Made by a program: the position numbers and the translations under genes | NCBI GenBank assembly: GCA_965205045.1 | Contig: OZ242032.1 | Coordinates: forward strand, 1-64,000 | Origin: UBA6522 sp965205045 | GTDB taxonomy: Bacteria; Pseudomonadota; Gammaproteobacteria; Steroidobacterales; Rariloculaceae | Length of the DNA: 64,000 bases | Direction: 5' to 3' | The notes under the pieces: generated by a model | The model's database searches: none | The model's input: only the letters and a program-made list of their open reading frames with translations | What the model was told of the DNA's origin: nothing | Shown: positions 42,245 to 50,293 of the stretch, one piece after another | How positions within the stretch are numbered: position 1 is the stretch's first letter | Layout of the letters: each line of letters opens with the position of its first letter

Positions 42245-42457
42245 TTACTCAGGCAATCGCTCAACGTATTCCGTCAAGAGATCGGTGATCGTCTTACCCT
42301 GCCGGACCGCATAGATTTTCAACTTCGTGTGCAGCTCGGCGGAGAGCTGGAAATTGACTCGTTTCGTGCCAGCCTCGTCAGCCAGGCTGGCGAGCGTAGC
42401 GGCCTTTTTCTTCTCGGCGCTGGGACGACCGGCGCTCAGCATCGCATGTTTACTCAT
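42245..42457 (-). CDS. Ribbon-helix-helix partition partner
   Basis: This 70-residue protein is basic at the N-terminus (GRPSAEKKKAATLASLADE), with an RHH core (KRVNFQLSAELHTKLKIYAVR, KTITDLLTEYVERL). It lies between parA and repA, as in plasmids that use an RHH ParB analogue. It likely binds the centromere and represses the operon. Confidence 0.82.
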   Translation of the reverse strand: MSKHAMLSAGRPSAEKKKAATLASLADEAGTKRVNFQLSAELHTKLKIYAVRQGKTITDLLTEYVERLPE

Positions 42458-42477
42458 ATATGTAAATCCTCATCTGA

Positions 42478-43107
42478 TTAAATGAGTTTCCGCTTTAATT
42501 CGGCAGACAGGGCACGAACCTCGGTGGCGGCGTCACCGGCCGGGTCGGCGTCAAGAACCGTTGTGCCTGCTGACGCGGTGCCCGGGTAGCTCACGCGCTG
42601 GGTGATACGCGATGCCAGCACGGGCAGGTCGTAGCCGGCCAGGGCTTCGGCCACCTCTCCCCCGATCCTCGTCCCCTTGATGGCGCGCGATACCACAAAG
42701 GCGGCTTGCAGCCGACCGTCTGTCAGCGCGATGCGCTGCTTTACCAAGTCCACCAATTCGGCGGTCGCCCAAATGTCGTACGGGCTTGGCTGCACCGGGA
42801 TCAGCACGAAATCGGCCGCCTTCAACGCGGACACGGCCAGGTCGGCTGCCTGAGGGGCGCCGTCGATCACCACGAAATCCTTGCGGGCGATGTGCTTCAG
42901 GTCCCGCTCGATGGTCGGCCGGTCGATGCCGACCACGGTCACCGGCTGCTCTTCACGCACGGCCGCCCAATCGCGGGCGCTGCCCTGGGGGTCGGAATCA
43001 ACCAGCAAAACGCTGTCCCCGTCCAGTTGCAGGGAGCGGGCCAGGTGCGTGGCGATGGTCGTCTTGCCTGACCCGCCTTTCTGATTCAACACGGCGATGA
43101 CGCGCAT
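42478..43107 (-). CDS. parA: ParA partition ATPase (locus 2)
   Basis: This 209-residue protein starts at 43107 behind AAAGGAG. Walker A is LNQKGGSGKTT, with LLVDSDPQGSARDWA and FVVIDGAPQAADLA (Walker B-type) following, and LIPVQPSPYDIWAT. It is a short ParF/type Ib ATPase. It heads the parA-RHH-repA operon. An inverted repeat (CGGGAAC 43170-43176, GTTCCCG 43190-43196) and GGTAATGATG/CATCATACC near 43.13 kb in the leader may be operator sites. Confidence 0.92.
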   Translation of the reverse strand: MRVIAVLNQKGGSGKTTIATHLARSLQLDGDSVLLVDSDPQGSARDWAAVREEQPVTVVGIDRPTIERDLKHIARKDFVVIDGAPQAADLAVSALKAADFVLIPVQPSPYDIWATAELVDLVKQRIALTDGRLQAAFVVSRAIKGTRIGGEVAEALAGYDLPVLASRITQRVSYPGTASAGTTVLDADPAGDAATEVRALSAELKRKLI

Positions 43108-43302
43108 AAACACTCCTTTTGTGGTAATGATGCCTTACTCATAACATCATACCATCGCCTTCACGCACTCGGGAACGCAAACTCGCACGGTTCCCGAAAA
43201 TAACGTCGCGCTCTTCATCATAGGATATCACCGTGATTCGTGTGTAAAATGCTCGCCGAGTGGCCATCATGGTGAACGCCAACTAAGGAAAGGCCGGATC
43301 AC

Positions 43303-44088
43303 ATGGCACGCGTGACTGTCGTTCCCGAACCCATTGACTACCCGGACTCGGACGGACTGCCCATGGCTGAAAACGAATCGCAGTTCTGGCCGATCCTCTA
43401 CGTCGGCTCCGCCCTGGACCGCTATTACCGGGATCGTGACGACGTGTACGTCGTCGGGAATCTGTTGCTGTACTACCGGGAGGGCAATCCGCGGGAAGAC
43501 GACTTCGGCGCCTCGATCCCGGCGGACCTGATGGTCGTCATCGGCGCCTCGAAGCATGTTCGTTCGTCGTACAAGCTCTGGGAAGAACCCAAGGCGCCGG
43601 ACTTCGTGCTGGAGATTGCCTCGGCAGGCACGTACCGGGCAGATTCAGGCAAGAAACGCGACACCTATGCGGAGATCGGCGTTGCGGAATACTGGCAGGT
43701 GGACCCCACGGGGTCCTACCTCCGGCCGCCCCTGCAAGGCTTTCGGCTTGTCGAGGGCGAATACCAGCCGATAGCCGGTGCGCAACGGGCAGACGGCACT
43801 TTGGTGGCCTGCAGTGATGTGCTGGGCCTGGAGTTGCACCTCAATCCAGAGGCACCGCCACGGGAAGTCTTCCGGTTTTATGATCCGGTGCGCGGGGAAC
43901 CCCTGCGAAGTCTGCGGGAAGCCGAGCAGGGACGTGAAGAGGCCGAGCGAAGGCGCGATGCGGAAGCCCAGGCCCGCCGTGCAGTCGAAACACGCCTGGG
44001 ACAAACTGAAGACCGCCTGCGAAAAGAACAGGCAGCGCGCCAAGCACTGGAGGTCGAGCTTCGGGAACTGCGTCGGCGCGGCCGCTGA
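43303..44088 (+). CDS. Uma2-family PD-(D/E)XK nuclease-like protein
   Basis: This 261-residue protein starts after AAGGAAAGG. The core has DLMVVIGASKH, PDFVLEIASAGT and KKRDTYAEIGVAEYW, the D...E.x...K arrangement of Uma2/DUF820 proteins. The C-terminal 60 residues are a charged coiled coil (AEQGREEAERRRDAEAQARR), common in this family. Uma2 proteins are abundant in mobile-rich genomes; the function is unproven but nuclease-like. It seems to stand alone. Confidence 0.85.
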   Translation: MARVTVVPEPIDYPDSDGLPMAENESQFWPILYVGSALDRYYRDRDDVYVVGNLLLYYREGNPREDDFGASIPADLMVVIGASKHVRSSYKLWEEPKAPDFVLEIASAGTYRADSGKKRDTYAEIGVAEYWQVDPTGSYLRPPLQGFRLVEGEYQPIAGAQRADGTLVACSDVLGLELHLNPEAPPREVFRFYDPVRGEPLRSLREAEQGREEAERRRDAEAQARRAVETRLGQTEDRLRKEQAARQALEVELRELRRRGR

Positions 44089-44134
44089 GCGGTACCTGCG
44101 GCTCTGTTCTCCTCAATGCAGAAGGGGTAGCAAC

Positions 44135-45352
44135 ATGACACGACTCAGACTGGCAATCTTGATGGCGTTCATGCTGGCCGTGGCCGGATGCGGCGGCGGC
44201 TCAGGCGTGTTGAGGTCCGAGACTTCAGCCCGACAGGTCGAGACGGTAGCCGAGGCTGGCATCGCCCAGACAGGGTTGACCGAATCGACGATCTCACAAG
44301 GCGATTCGTCAGCCGAAGAAGACGCGCTTGTGGAAGAACGCCGACAGGCCGAACAAGCCATCACCGGCGCAGAGGCCGAGGACGCACGCCAGCAGGCCGC
44401 CGCCGACATGGCAGCCCAGGAAGAAGCCAAGCTTGCGACGGCGCCCGAAGACGCGGCCGCAAGAATCTCCTACGTCCCTTACCTGTCGACTGGCGCACAC
44501 ACAGAGTTCGACGGTCGGGACGTCAGGGTGCACCTCCCCGACTATTTCCTGGGGTATCCCGTCGTGCTCAGCTCGGTGCGGGATGAAGTGGACGGCACGG
44601 CCGTCCCGTCGCGCGTGGAGGGTTATTCCCAACGTACCTGGACACTGTTTGATGATGGTTCCCTCGCCGTCGTCTCCGTGCGCTGGCACGATGGCGACGA
44701 CAGCGACTACCTGGCGGCGGGCTGGTGGGTTCGCGAAACGCCTTACAGCAGCGAGGCGGAAGCCGACGTGTTCGTCGACGGACCGGAGCTGCGCGGGCCG
44801 CTTCCGGACAGCATGACCCTGCCGCTCAGAGGCCAGGCCGTCTATTACGGCGAAGCTGCCGGGGTTTACCAGACCGAAGGCGGCGTTGTCTGCGCCGCCT
44901 TTCCCTGCGAGATTCCGACCTCGAACGGCGCCGGGGAGTTCGCCGCCGACGCCAAGCTGGTAGCGGATTTTGCCCGCGGCGACATCGAGGGCTGTGTCGG
45001 CTGCCGGCAGGGCATCCAGTTTACGCCCGCGGTTTACGACCTGGACGGCGGCGCCATCGAACGCGGCGACACCGTCACCAGGGACTATCTGTTCTGGCTG
45101 CATCGCGCGGGGTTTCTCGAATCGCCGTACACCCTGGGCGCCTTTGCGGGCGAGTTGACGGTCGCTCCCCTGGGGGGCCGTGCTGCCGGATACGGATTCT
45201 GGCAAGGGCGGTTTTCCAACCTTTCGGATAGCACGGGCAGTCCGCGCCTGCTCGGCGCCACGCTGCACGGGGGGTTCGAAGACGAATCGACGACAACCCG
45301 GTTCAGCGGTGTCCTGAGTGCCGAAAGCACGACGTTTGGCGGAAGCCGCTGA
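44135..45352 (+). CDS. TbpB-like surface lipoprotein with coiled-coil tether
   Basis: This 405-residue protein starts at 44135 behind GAAGGGG. The lipobox is LAVAGC. A helical Glu/Ala-rich tether (EERRQAEQAITGAEAEDARQ, about 65-110) precedes a domain with YLAAGWWVRETPYSSEA, LRGQAVYYGEAAGVYQ and GAGEFAADAKLVADFARG. These blocks align with the giant lipoprotein and the phase-variable protein. The final barrel strands (LLGATLHGGF, FSGVLSAES) are a weaker version of the family ending. Likely a Slam client. Confidence 0.8.
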   Translation: MTRLRLAILMAFMLAVAGCGGGSGVLRSETSARQVETVAEAGIAQTGLTESTISQGDSSAEEDALVEERRQAEQAITGAEAEDARQQAAADMAAQEEAKLATAPEDAAARISYVPYLSTGAHTEFDGRDVRVHLPDYFLGYPVVLSSVRDEVDGTAVPSRVEGYSQRTWTLFDDGSLAVVSVRWHDGDDSDYLAAGWWVRETPYSSEAEADVFVDGPELRGPLPDSMTLPLRGQAVYYGEAAGVYQTEGGVVCAAFPCEIPTSNGAGEFAADAKLVADFARGDIEGCVGCRQGIQFTPAVYDLDGGAIERGDTVTRDYLFWLHRAGFLESPYTLGAFAGELTVAPLGGRAAGYGFWQGRFSNLSDSTGSPRLLGATLHGGFEDESTTTRFSGVLSAESTTFGGSR

Positions 45353-45714
45353 AGAACACGGTCGCCAGAGCGGCTTTGCGGCGCTGCACCCAGGTGAGGA
45401 TATTCCTTCGGCGGTGACCGCCGGAGGGCTGGCTTGAGAGAGACGTGGCGGCTCGCTGCTGCCGCCAGGGGTCGGTTTTGGCGAGCGCCTTGCCGGCCCC
45501 GTCTGGACGTGTGCCCCGGGCGAGCAACGCACTTCAGCCTACGGGTGCTGCCCAGTGGGCACCGGGGCCGCAGGGAAAGGCACTCGCCCTGCGGCCCGCC
45601 TCTGGCAGCCGGTACTTCCTCCTGCTGCCCCTCCCTCGCGTACTGCCCCGACTGCCGCCGGCCCGCGGTCTGCTTGAGCTTGACGTGGTGATGCTGTGAT
45701 GCGATCATGCCGCC
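45353..45714. other. Gene-free tract holding palindromic repeat copy
   Basis: No coding frame is convincing. The tract contains the exact inverted copy (45565-45597) of the 33-base palindrome at 7101-7133, flanked by CAGTGGGCACCGG and GCCTCTGGCAGCC, which echo the flanks at 7.14 kb. No T-run follows the stem. Confidence 0.6.
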
Positions 45715-45945
45715 ATGCGAACCACAGTAACAATCGACGATGATGTATTGGCGGTTGCGCGCGCGCTGGCCGAACAGAGCGGCAGCAGTCTCGGGCACGC
45801 CTTGTCGGAGCTTGCGCGTCGCGGGTTCAAAGGGACAGGCGTAGCCGGAGACGGTGGCGATGGCGTGCCGGTGTTTCAGGTGCCCGCAGACGTGGGTCCG
45901 ATTACCAGCGAAGATGTCTACAGAGTGCTCAGCGAGTGGCCGTGA
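45715..45945 (+). CDS. vapB: VapB-type antitoxin
   Basis: This 76-residue protein has RTTVTIDDDVLAVARALAE, an RHH-type N-terminus, and a C-terminal PITSEDVYRVLSEW that would contact the toxin. It overlaps the PIN gene by 4 bases (GTGA). The ribosome site is weak. Confidence 0.82.
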   Translation: MRTTVTIDDDVLAVARALAEQSGSSLGHALSELARRGFKGTGVAGDGGDGVPVFQVPADVGPITSEDVYRVLSEWP

Positions 45946-46376
45946 CGGCGTTGCTCGACGTCAATGTGCTCATCGCTCTGGCTTGGCCCAACCACGTACA
46001 TCATCAAGCAGCACGCCGTTGGTTCACGATGCACCGCGCAGACGGATGGGCCACCTGCCCCTTGACCGAGGCGGGATTCGTTCGGGTTTCCTGCAATCCC
46101 GCCGCGGTCCGGCATACGGTGACCCCCACTGAAGCCATTGCTTTGCTGCAGAGGCTGAGGCAGCTGGAGTCGCACGTGTTCTGGCCCCTCGATCGCTCCA
46201 TCGCCGACCTGCCCCAACGGATCGTCAGCCGCCTTCAGGGATATCGACAGATCACGGACGCCGTGTTGCTGGCCGCCACGATTCAACGCGGCGGCACGCT
46301 GGCTACGCTCGACAGCGGGCTGGCACGACTTGTCGATGAGCGTGAACGCCACTCGCTTCGAGTGATACCGGTGTGA
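45942..46376 (+). CDS. vapC: VapC PIN-domain ribonuclease toxin
   Basis: This 144-residue PIN protein starts at the GTG at 45942; a GTG two codons upstream (45936) is also possible. Acidic residues lie in LLDVNVLIALAWP, LTEAGFVRV and ITDAVLLAATIQ, and the C-terminus has LATLDSGLARL. These form the metal site for RNA cleavage in the VapC family. Order and overlap are standard. Confidence 0.9.
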   Translation: MTALLDVNVLIALAWPNHVHHQAARRWFTMHRADGWATCPLTEAGFVRVSCNPAAVRHTVTPTEAIALLQRLRQLESHVFWPLDRSIADLPQRIVSRLQGYRQITDAVLLAATIQRGGTLATLDSGLARLVDERERHSLRVIPV

Positions 46377-46536
46377 ATGTTGTTGGCGGACTTTGGTCCA
46401 GCCGACGACCCCTTGACTTCACTGCCTACCCAGATACGCAACCGCCCCCGAGTTTTTGGCACTTCCCTTGTGATGGGAACTCACAGCCAAACAGGGCTTG
46501 CAGCCCGGGCCGCGGCGGGCCTGGCGAGGACACGCG

Positions 46537-48249
46537 ATGACGGTGGAGGACAGCTTTCCGCAACGGCTGACGGCCATCGACGACCTGACGCGCGGCGGCC
46601 ACTGGTACCTGCGGCGGACGGACGTGTGCCGCTACCTGGGCGCGTACACGGCGGGGAAGGGTGCTGCCTACAGCGCCACGAACAGCCTGATCCTTGACTT
46701 CAAGACGCCGGCGTCGCGCACGCGCCCTTCGGCACGCGGCTCTGCCGCTGCTCAGGGTCGCAACCCGCCGCAAAAGGAGACGGCGATCGCCACGGCGGCG
46801 GCGGCCCTGCGGCGGGCGCTGCAGGCGAGCCTGCTGGACCGGGCGGTGTTCGTGCCGGTGCCGCCGTCGAAGTCGAAGGACGACGACGGCTACGACGACC
46901 GCCTGGTGCGAATGCTGCGGGCGGTGCGGCCCGAGCGGCCGCTGGACGTGCGCGAGTTGATCGTGCAGTCGCGCAGCGTCGAGCCGACGCACCGGCGGTC
47001 GGCGCGGCTGCGGGCGTCGGACATCGAGGCGATGTACGGCATCGACGAGGCGCTGGAAGCGCCGGGTGCGGGGCTGGTGGTCGTGGTGGACGACCTGCTG
47101 ACCTCGGGGGCGCACTTCCGGGCGGCGCAGCGGGTGCTGTCGCGGCGCTTTCCGGACATCGACGTGGTGGGGCTGTTCCTGGCGCGGCGGGTGCCGGAAC
47201 CCGTAGAGGTTCGTGCCGCGCCGGCAAAGGCGGGCCGGCGCGCCGTCGGCACCGGCGAGGCCACCGTATCCCGGCAACCGGCAGACCGTGCGGCAGGCAA
47301 TCGGGGGGATGCAGGGGTGAAGATCGTTTCGATCATCAATTACAAGGGCGGTGTCGGCAAGACGACCTTGACCGCCAATCTGGCGGCCGAGCTGGCGCAG
47401 CGCGGTAAACGCATCCTCGCCCTCGACATGGACGCCCAGTGCAGCCTGACCTTTTCCTTCGTGACCCCGGACTACTGGGAATCCGAGCTGGGCGGCGAGG
47501 AAGGACAGGGGAACGACCGCACCATCAAGAAGTGGTTCGACGGCATCGTCGAGGACGAAGGCGACGTCATACCCCTCGACCACCTCGTGCTGCGGGACCT
47601 CAAGGCCGAAGGCCGCCTGGGTGACAAGGGCGGCTGCCTGCACCTGATTCCGTCGCATCTCGGGCTCATCAACATCGACCTGGACCTGGCCTACATGCTG
47701 AGCGGCGCGGCGCCGAACCGCCTGCACCAGCGGCGGGCGCGGGTCTTCGGCCAGTTGCGCAGCCACCTCAACGCCTACGCCACCGAAGCCGGCTACGATT
47801 ACGTGCTGATCGACTGCCCGCCCAATTTCAATATCGTGACCAAGAATGCCATCGTGGCGAGCCACCAGATCCTGATCCCCGCCAAGCCGGACTACCTGTC
47901 GACGCTGGGCATCGACTACCTGCTGCGCAGCCTGGGGACGCTGGTCAAGGAGTTCAACGAGGACTCGAAGTCGGCGGTGATCGAACCCCGGATTCTCGGC
48001 GTCATCTTTACGATGATCCAGATATTCAGGGGCCGGCCGATCGGCGTGCAGCGACAGTACATGCGGTCGGATGCGATTGCCGTGCCGATATTCAGGTCGA
48101 CGGTCCGCGAGAACAAGACGATCTTCGGCGATGCGCCGGAGGACGGCATTCCGGTGGTGCTGGAGAAACCGGTGCGCGAGCCCTATGCCACCATCGTGCG
48201 CGAGATGGAATCCCTGGCAGCGGAATTCCTCAGGCGGTCGGGAGCGTGA
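46537..48249 (+). CDS. Phosphoribosyltransferase-ParA ATPase fusion
   Basis: This 570-residue protein starts at 46537. Residues about 1-220 resemble a ComF-like phosphoribosyltransferase: VFVPVPPSKS and the PRPP loop LVVVVDDLLTSGAHF. A Pro/Arg/Ala-rich linker follows (about 225-260). Residues about 261-570 are a ParA-like ATPase: IINYKGGVGKTTLTANLA (Walker A), LALDMDAQCSLTFSF, VLIDCPPNFNIVT and IPAKPDYLSTLGIDYL. A GTG at 47318 could start a separate ParA, but the frame is continuous. The PRTase half may bind or make a nucleotide signal. Unknown system; the partner gene follows by one base. Confidence 0.75.
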   Translation: MTVEDSFPQRLTAIDDLTRGGHWYLRRTDVCRYLGAYTAGKGAAYSATNSLILDFKTPASRTRPSARGSAAAQGRNPPQKETAIATAAAALRRALQASLLDRAVFVPVPPSKSKDDDGYDDRLVRMLRAVRPERPLDVRELIVQSRSVEPTHRRSARLRASDIEAMYGIDEALEAPGAGLVVVVDDLLTSGAHFRAAQRVLSRRFPDIDVVGLFLARRVPEPVEVRAAPAKAGRRAVGTGEATVSRQPADRAAGNRGDAGVKIVSIINYKGGVGKTTLTANLAAELAQRGKRILALDMDAQCSLTFSFVTPDYWESELGGEEGQGNDRTIKKWFDGIVEDEGDVIPLDHLVLRDLKAEGRLGDKGGCLHLIPSHLGLINIDLDLAYMLSGAAPNRLHQRRARVFGQLRSHLNAYATEAGYDYVLIDCPPNFNIVTKNAIVASHQILIPAKPDYLSTLGIDYLLRSLGTLVKEFNEDSKSAVIEPRILGVIFTMIQIFRGRPIGVQRQYMRSDAIAVPIFRSTVRENKTIFGDAPEDGIPVVLEKPVREPYATIVREMESLAAEFLRRSGA

Positions 48250-48250
48250 C

Positions 48251-48685
48251 ATGGATGCTCGGCGTGCGTTCGTGACCCAGGTGCTCGACCAACTGATCAA
48301 GGCGTTGCGGGACCTGTCGGACGAGGACTTCGACAGGTTGATGACGGGCGACCTGGAGGCGTCGGTTTCGTTTGTCAGGCCGTCGCCGCGAAACCGCAAC
48401 CGGCGGCCGGCGGCTGCCCCGGCCGACGATGCCGCGCTGGCAGCCGTGCACGCCAGATTGACCGCCGCGGGCAGCCGCGAAGAGGGACAGCGGATCGTCG
48501 AGGAAGCGTTCGTGGACAAGGAACAGTTGTTTGCGTTCGCCAAGTGGCTGGACGTGCCGGTACAGCGCAATGACGCGGCGCAGCGCATTCGGGACAAGGT
48601 GGTGACGCAGACGGTGGGACGGCGCCTCAGCGGCAGAGCGGTGCGCGGCGGCGCCGGCGGGATTGCCTGCGGGGAAGGGGCCTGA
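48251..48685 (+). CDS. Partner of PRTase-ParA fusion, unknown
   Basis: This 144-residue protein starts one base after the fusion's stop, so it is coupled. N-terminus helical (TQVLDQLIKALRDLSDEDFDRL), Arg/Pro-rich middle, C-terminal FAKWLDVPVQRNDAAQRIRD then TVGRRLSGRAVRG. The last part looks like a SAP/Rho-N-like nucleic-acid-binding fold. The family is not recognised. It probably works with the ATPase, perhaps as DNA-binding adaptor. Confidence 0.6.
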   Translation: MDARRAFVTQVLDQLIKALRDLSDEDFDRLMTGDLEASVSFVRPSPRNRNRRPAAAPADDAALAAVHARLTAAGSREEGQRIVEEAFVDKEQLFAFAKWLDVPVQRNDAAQRIRDKVVTQTVGRRLSGRAVRGGAGGIACGEGA

Positions 48686-48701
48686 TGCAGGTGGACGATT
48701 C

Positions 48702-50234
48702 ATGGTGCTGGCCAAGGTGCTGAGCAGCACCCTGCTCGGCGTTGACGCCCATCCGGTCGAGGTGGAAGTCGACCTGGCCATGGGCCTGCCGGTGTTTACC
48801 ACGGTCGGGCTGCCGGATGCCGCGGTGCGCGAGAGCCGCGACCGCGTCAAGGCGGCCATGGCCAACTGCGGCTTTCCCTTCCCGTCGCGGCGCATCACCG
48901 TCAACCTGGCCCCGGCGCACCTGCGCAAGGCGGGTACGGCGTTCGACCTGCCGATCGCCTTGGGCCTGCTGCAGGCGACCGGGCACATCCAGTCCCGGAT
49001 GCTCGCTCGCTATCAGGTGGTGGGCGAGCTGTCTCTGGATGGCCGCGTCAAGGCCGTCGCCGGCGCCCTGCCGATGGCGGTCGGGGCGCGGGCCGCGGGG
49101 GCGGACGGCATGGTGGTGCCGCTGGAGAATGCTGCCGAGGCCGCGGTGGTGGACGGCGTGCCGGTGTTCGGGGTCGACACCCTGGTGCAGGCGGTCGGCT
49201 TCTTCAACGGCACCGACGACCTGCCGCGCACCGTCTGCGACGTGAACGCCCTGTTCGAGAACAAGGCGGTTTATGCCGAGGACCTGGCCGACGTCAAAGG
49301 CCAGCAGCACGTCAAGCGCGCCCTGGAGGTTGCCGCCGCCGGCGCCCACAACGTGCTGCTGATCGGTCCGCCGGGCTCCGGCAAGTCGCTGATGGCGCGC
49401 CGCCTGCCCTCCATCCTGCCCGACATGGAACTGGCCGAGGCCATCGAGACCTCGAAAATCCACAGCATCGCCGGTCTGCTGCACCGCGATCAGGCCCTCG
49501 TGGCCACCCGTCCGTACAGATCCCCGCATCATTCGACCTCCGACGCCGGGCTGATCGGCGGCGGTACGATTCCGGGGCCGGGCGAGGTGAGCCTGGCCCA
49601 TAACGGGGTATTGTTCCTCGATGAGCTGCCGGAGTTTCGACGCAGCGTGCTGGAGGTGCTGCGGCAGCCGCTGGAAGACGGGCAGGTGACCATTGCCCGC
49701 GCCGCCATGGCCCTGACGTTCCCGGCGCGCTTCATGCTGGCGGCGGCGATGAACCCCTGCCCGTGCGGCTACAGCACCGATCCGCAGCGTGACTGCCTGT
49801 GCACGGCGCAGCAGCTGCAACGCTACGGCGCGCGGGTCTCCGGCCCCTTGCTGGACCGCATCGACCTGCACATCGAGGTGCCGCCCGTCCACTACGCCGA
49901 CCTGGCGTCCCGCGCTGCCGCCGAGCCCTCGGCCGCGGTGCGGGCGCGGGTGAACGCCGCCCGGCGGCGCCAGCGGGCGCGATTCGCCGGCGCCGGCATT
50001 CCGCACAACGCGGCGATGGGCGTTCGCGCCATCCGGCAATACGGCAAGCTCGACGCCGCCGGCGAGCGCCTGCTCGAACAGGCCATGCAGCGCTTCGGCC
50101 TCAGCGCCCGCGCCCATGACCGCATCCGCAAGGTGGCCCGCACCATCGCCGACCTTGCCGGTGCCGACGACATCGGCATCGAGCACCTCTCGGAGGCCGT
50201 CCAGTACCGCACCCTCGACCGCCAGGCGGCGTGA
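48702..50234 (+). CDS. comM: ComM/YifB AAA+ helicase
   Basis: This 510-residue protein has a full set of features: N-terminal LonC-like part (VGLPDAAVRESRDRVKAAM), Walker A GPPGSGKS, Walker B LFLDELPEF, a zinc region MNPCPCGYSTDPQRDCLC and C-terminal LSARAHDRIRKVARTIADL. ComM promotes branch migration during natural transformation. It starts 16 bases after the partner gene. This is a core chromosomal gene in many proteobacteria, arguing that this DNA is chromosomal or chromid. Confidence 0.95.
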   Translation: MVLAKVLSSTLLGVDAHPVEVEVDLAMGLPVFTTVGLPDAAVRESRDRVKAAMANCGFPFPSRRITVNLAPAHLRKAGTAFDLPIALGLLQATGHIQSRMLARYQVVGELSLDGRVKAVAGALPMAVGARAAGADGMVVPLENAAEAAVVDGVPVFGVDTLVQAVGFFNGTDDLPRTVCDVNALFENKAVYAEDLADVKGQQHVKRALEVAAAGAHNVLLIGPPGSGKSLMARRLPSILPDMELAEAIETSKIHSIAGLLHRDQALVATRPYRSPHHSTSDAGLIGGGTIPGPGEVSLAHNGVLFLDELPEFRRSVLEVLRQPLEDGQVTIARAAMALTFPARFMLAAAMNPCPCGYSTDPQRDCLCTAQQLQRYGARVSGPLLDRIDLHIEVPPVHYADLASRAAAEPSAAVRARVNAARRRQRARFAGAGIPHNAAMGVRAIRQYGKLDAAGERLLEQAMQRFGLSARAHDRIRKVARTIADLAGADDIGIEHLSEAVQYRTLDRQAA

Positions 50235-50293
50235 CCGAAAGCACGATGCGATGGGCGTAGATTCTTCCAGACAGGCCATCCGACATTGTCGTC

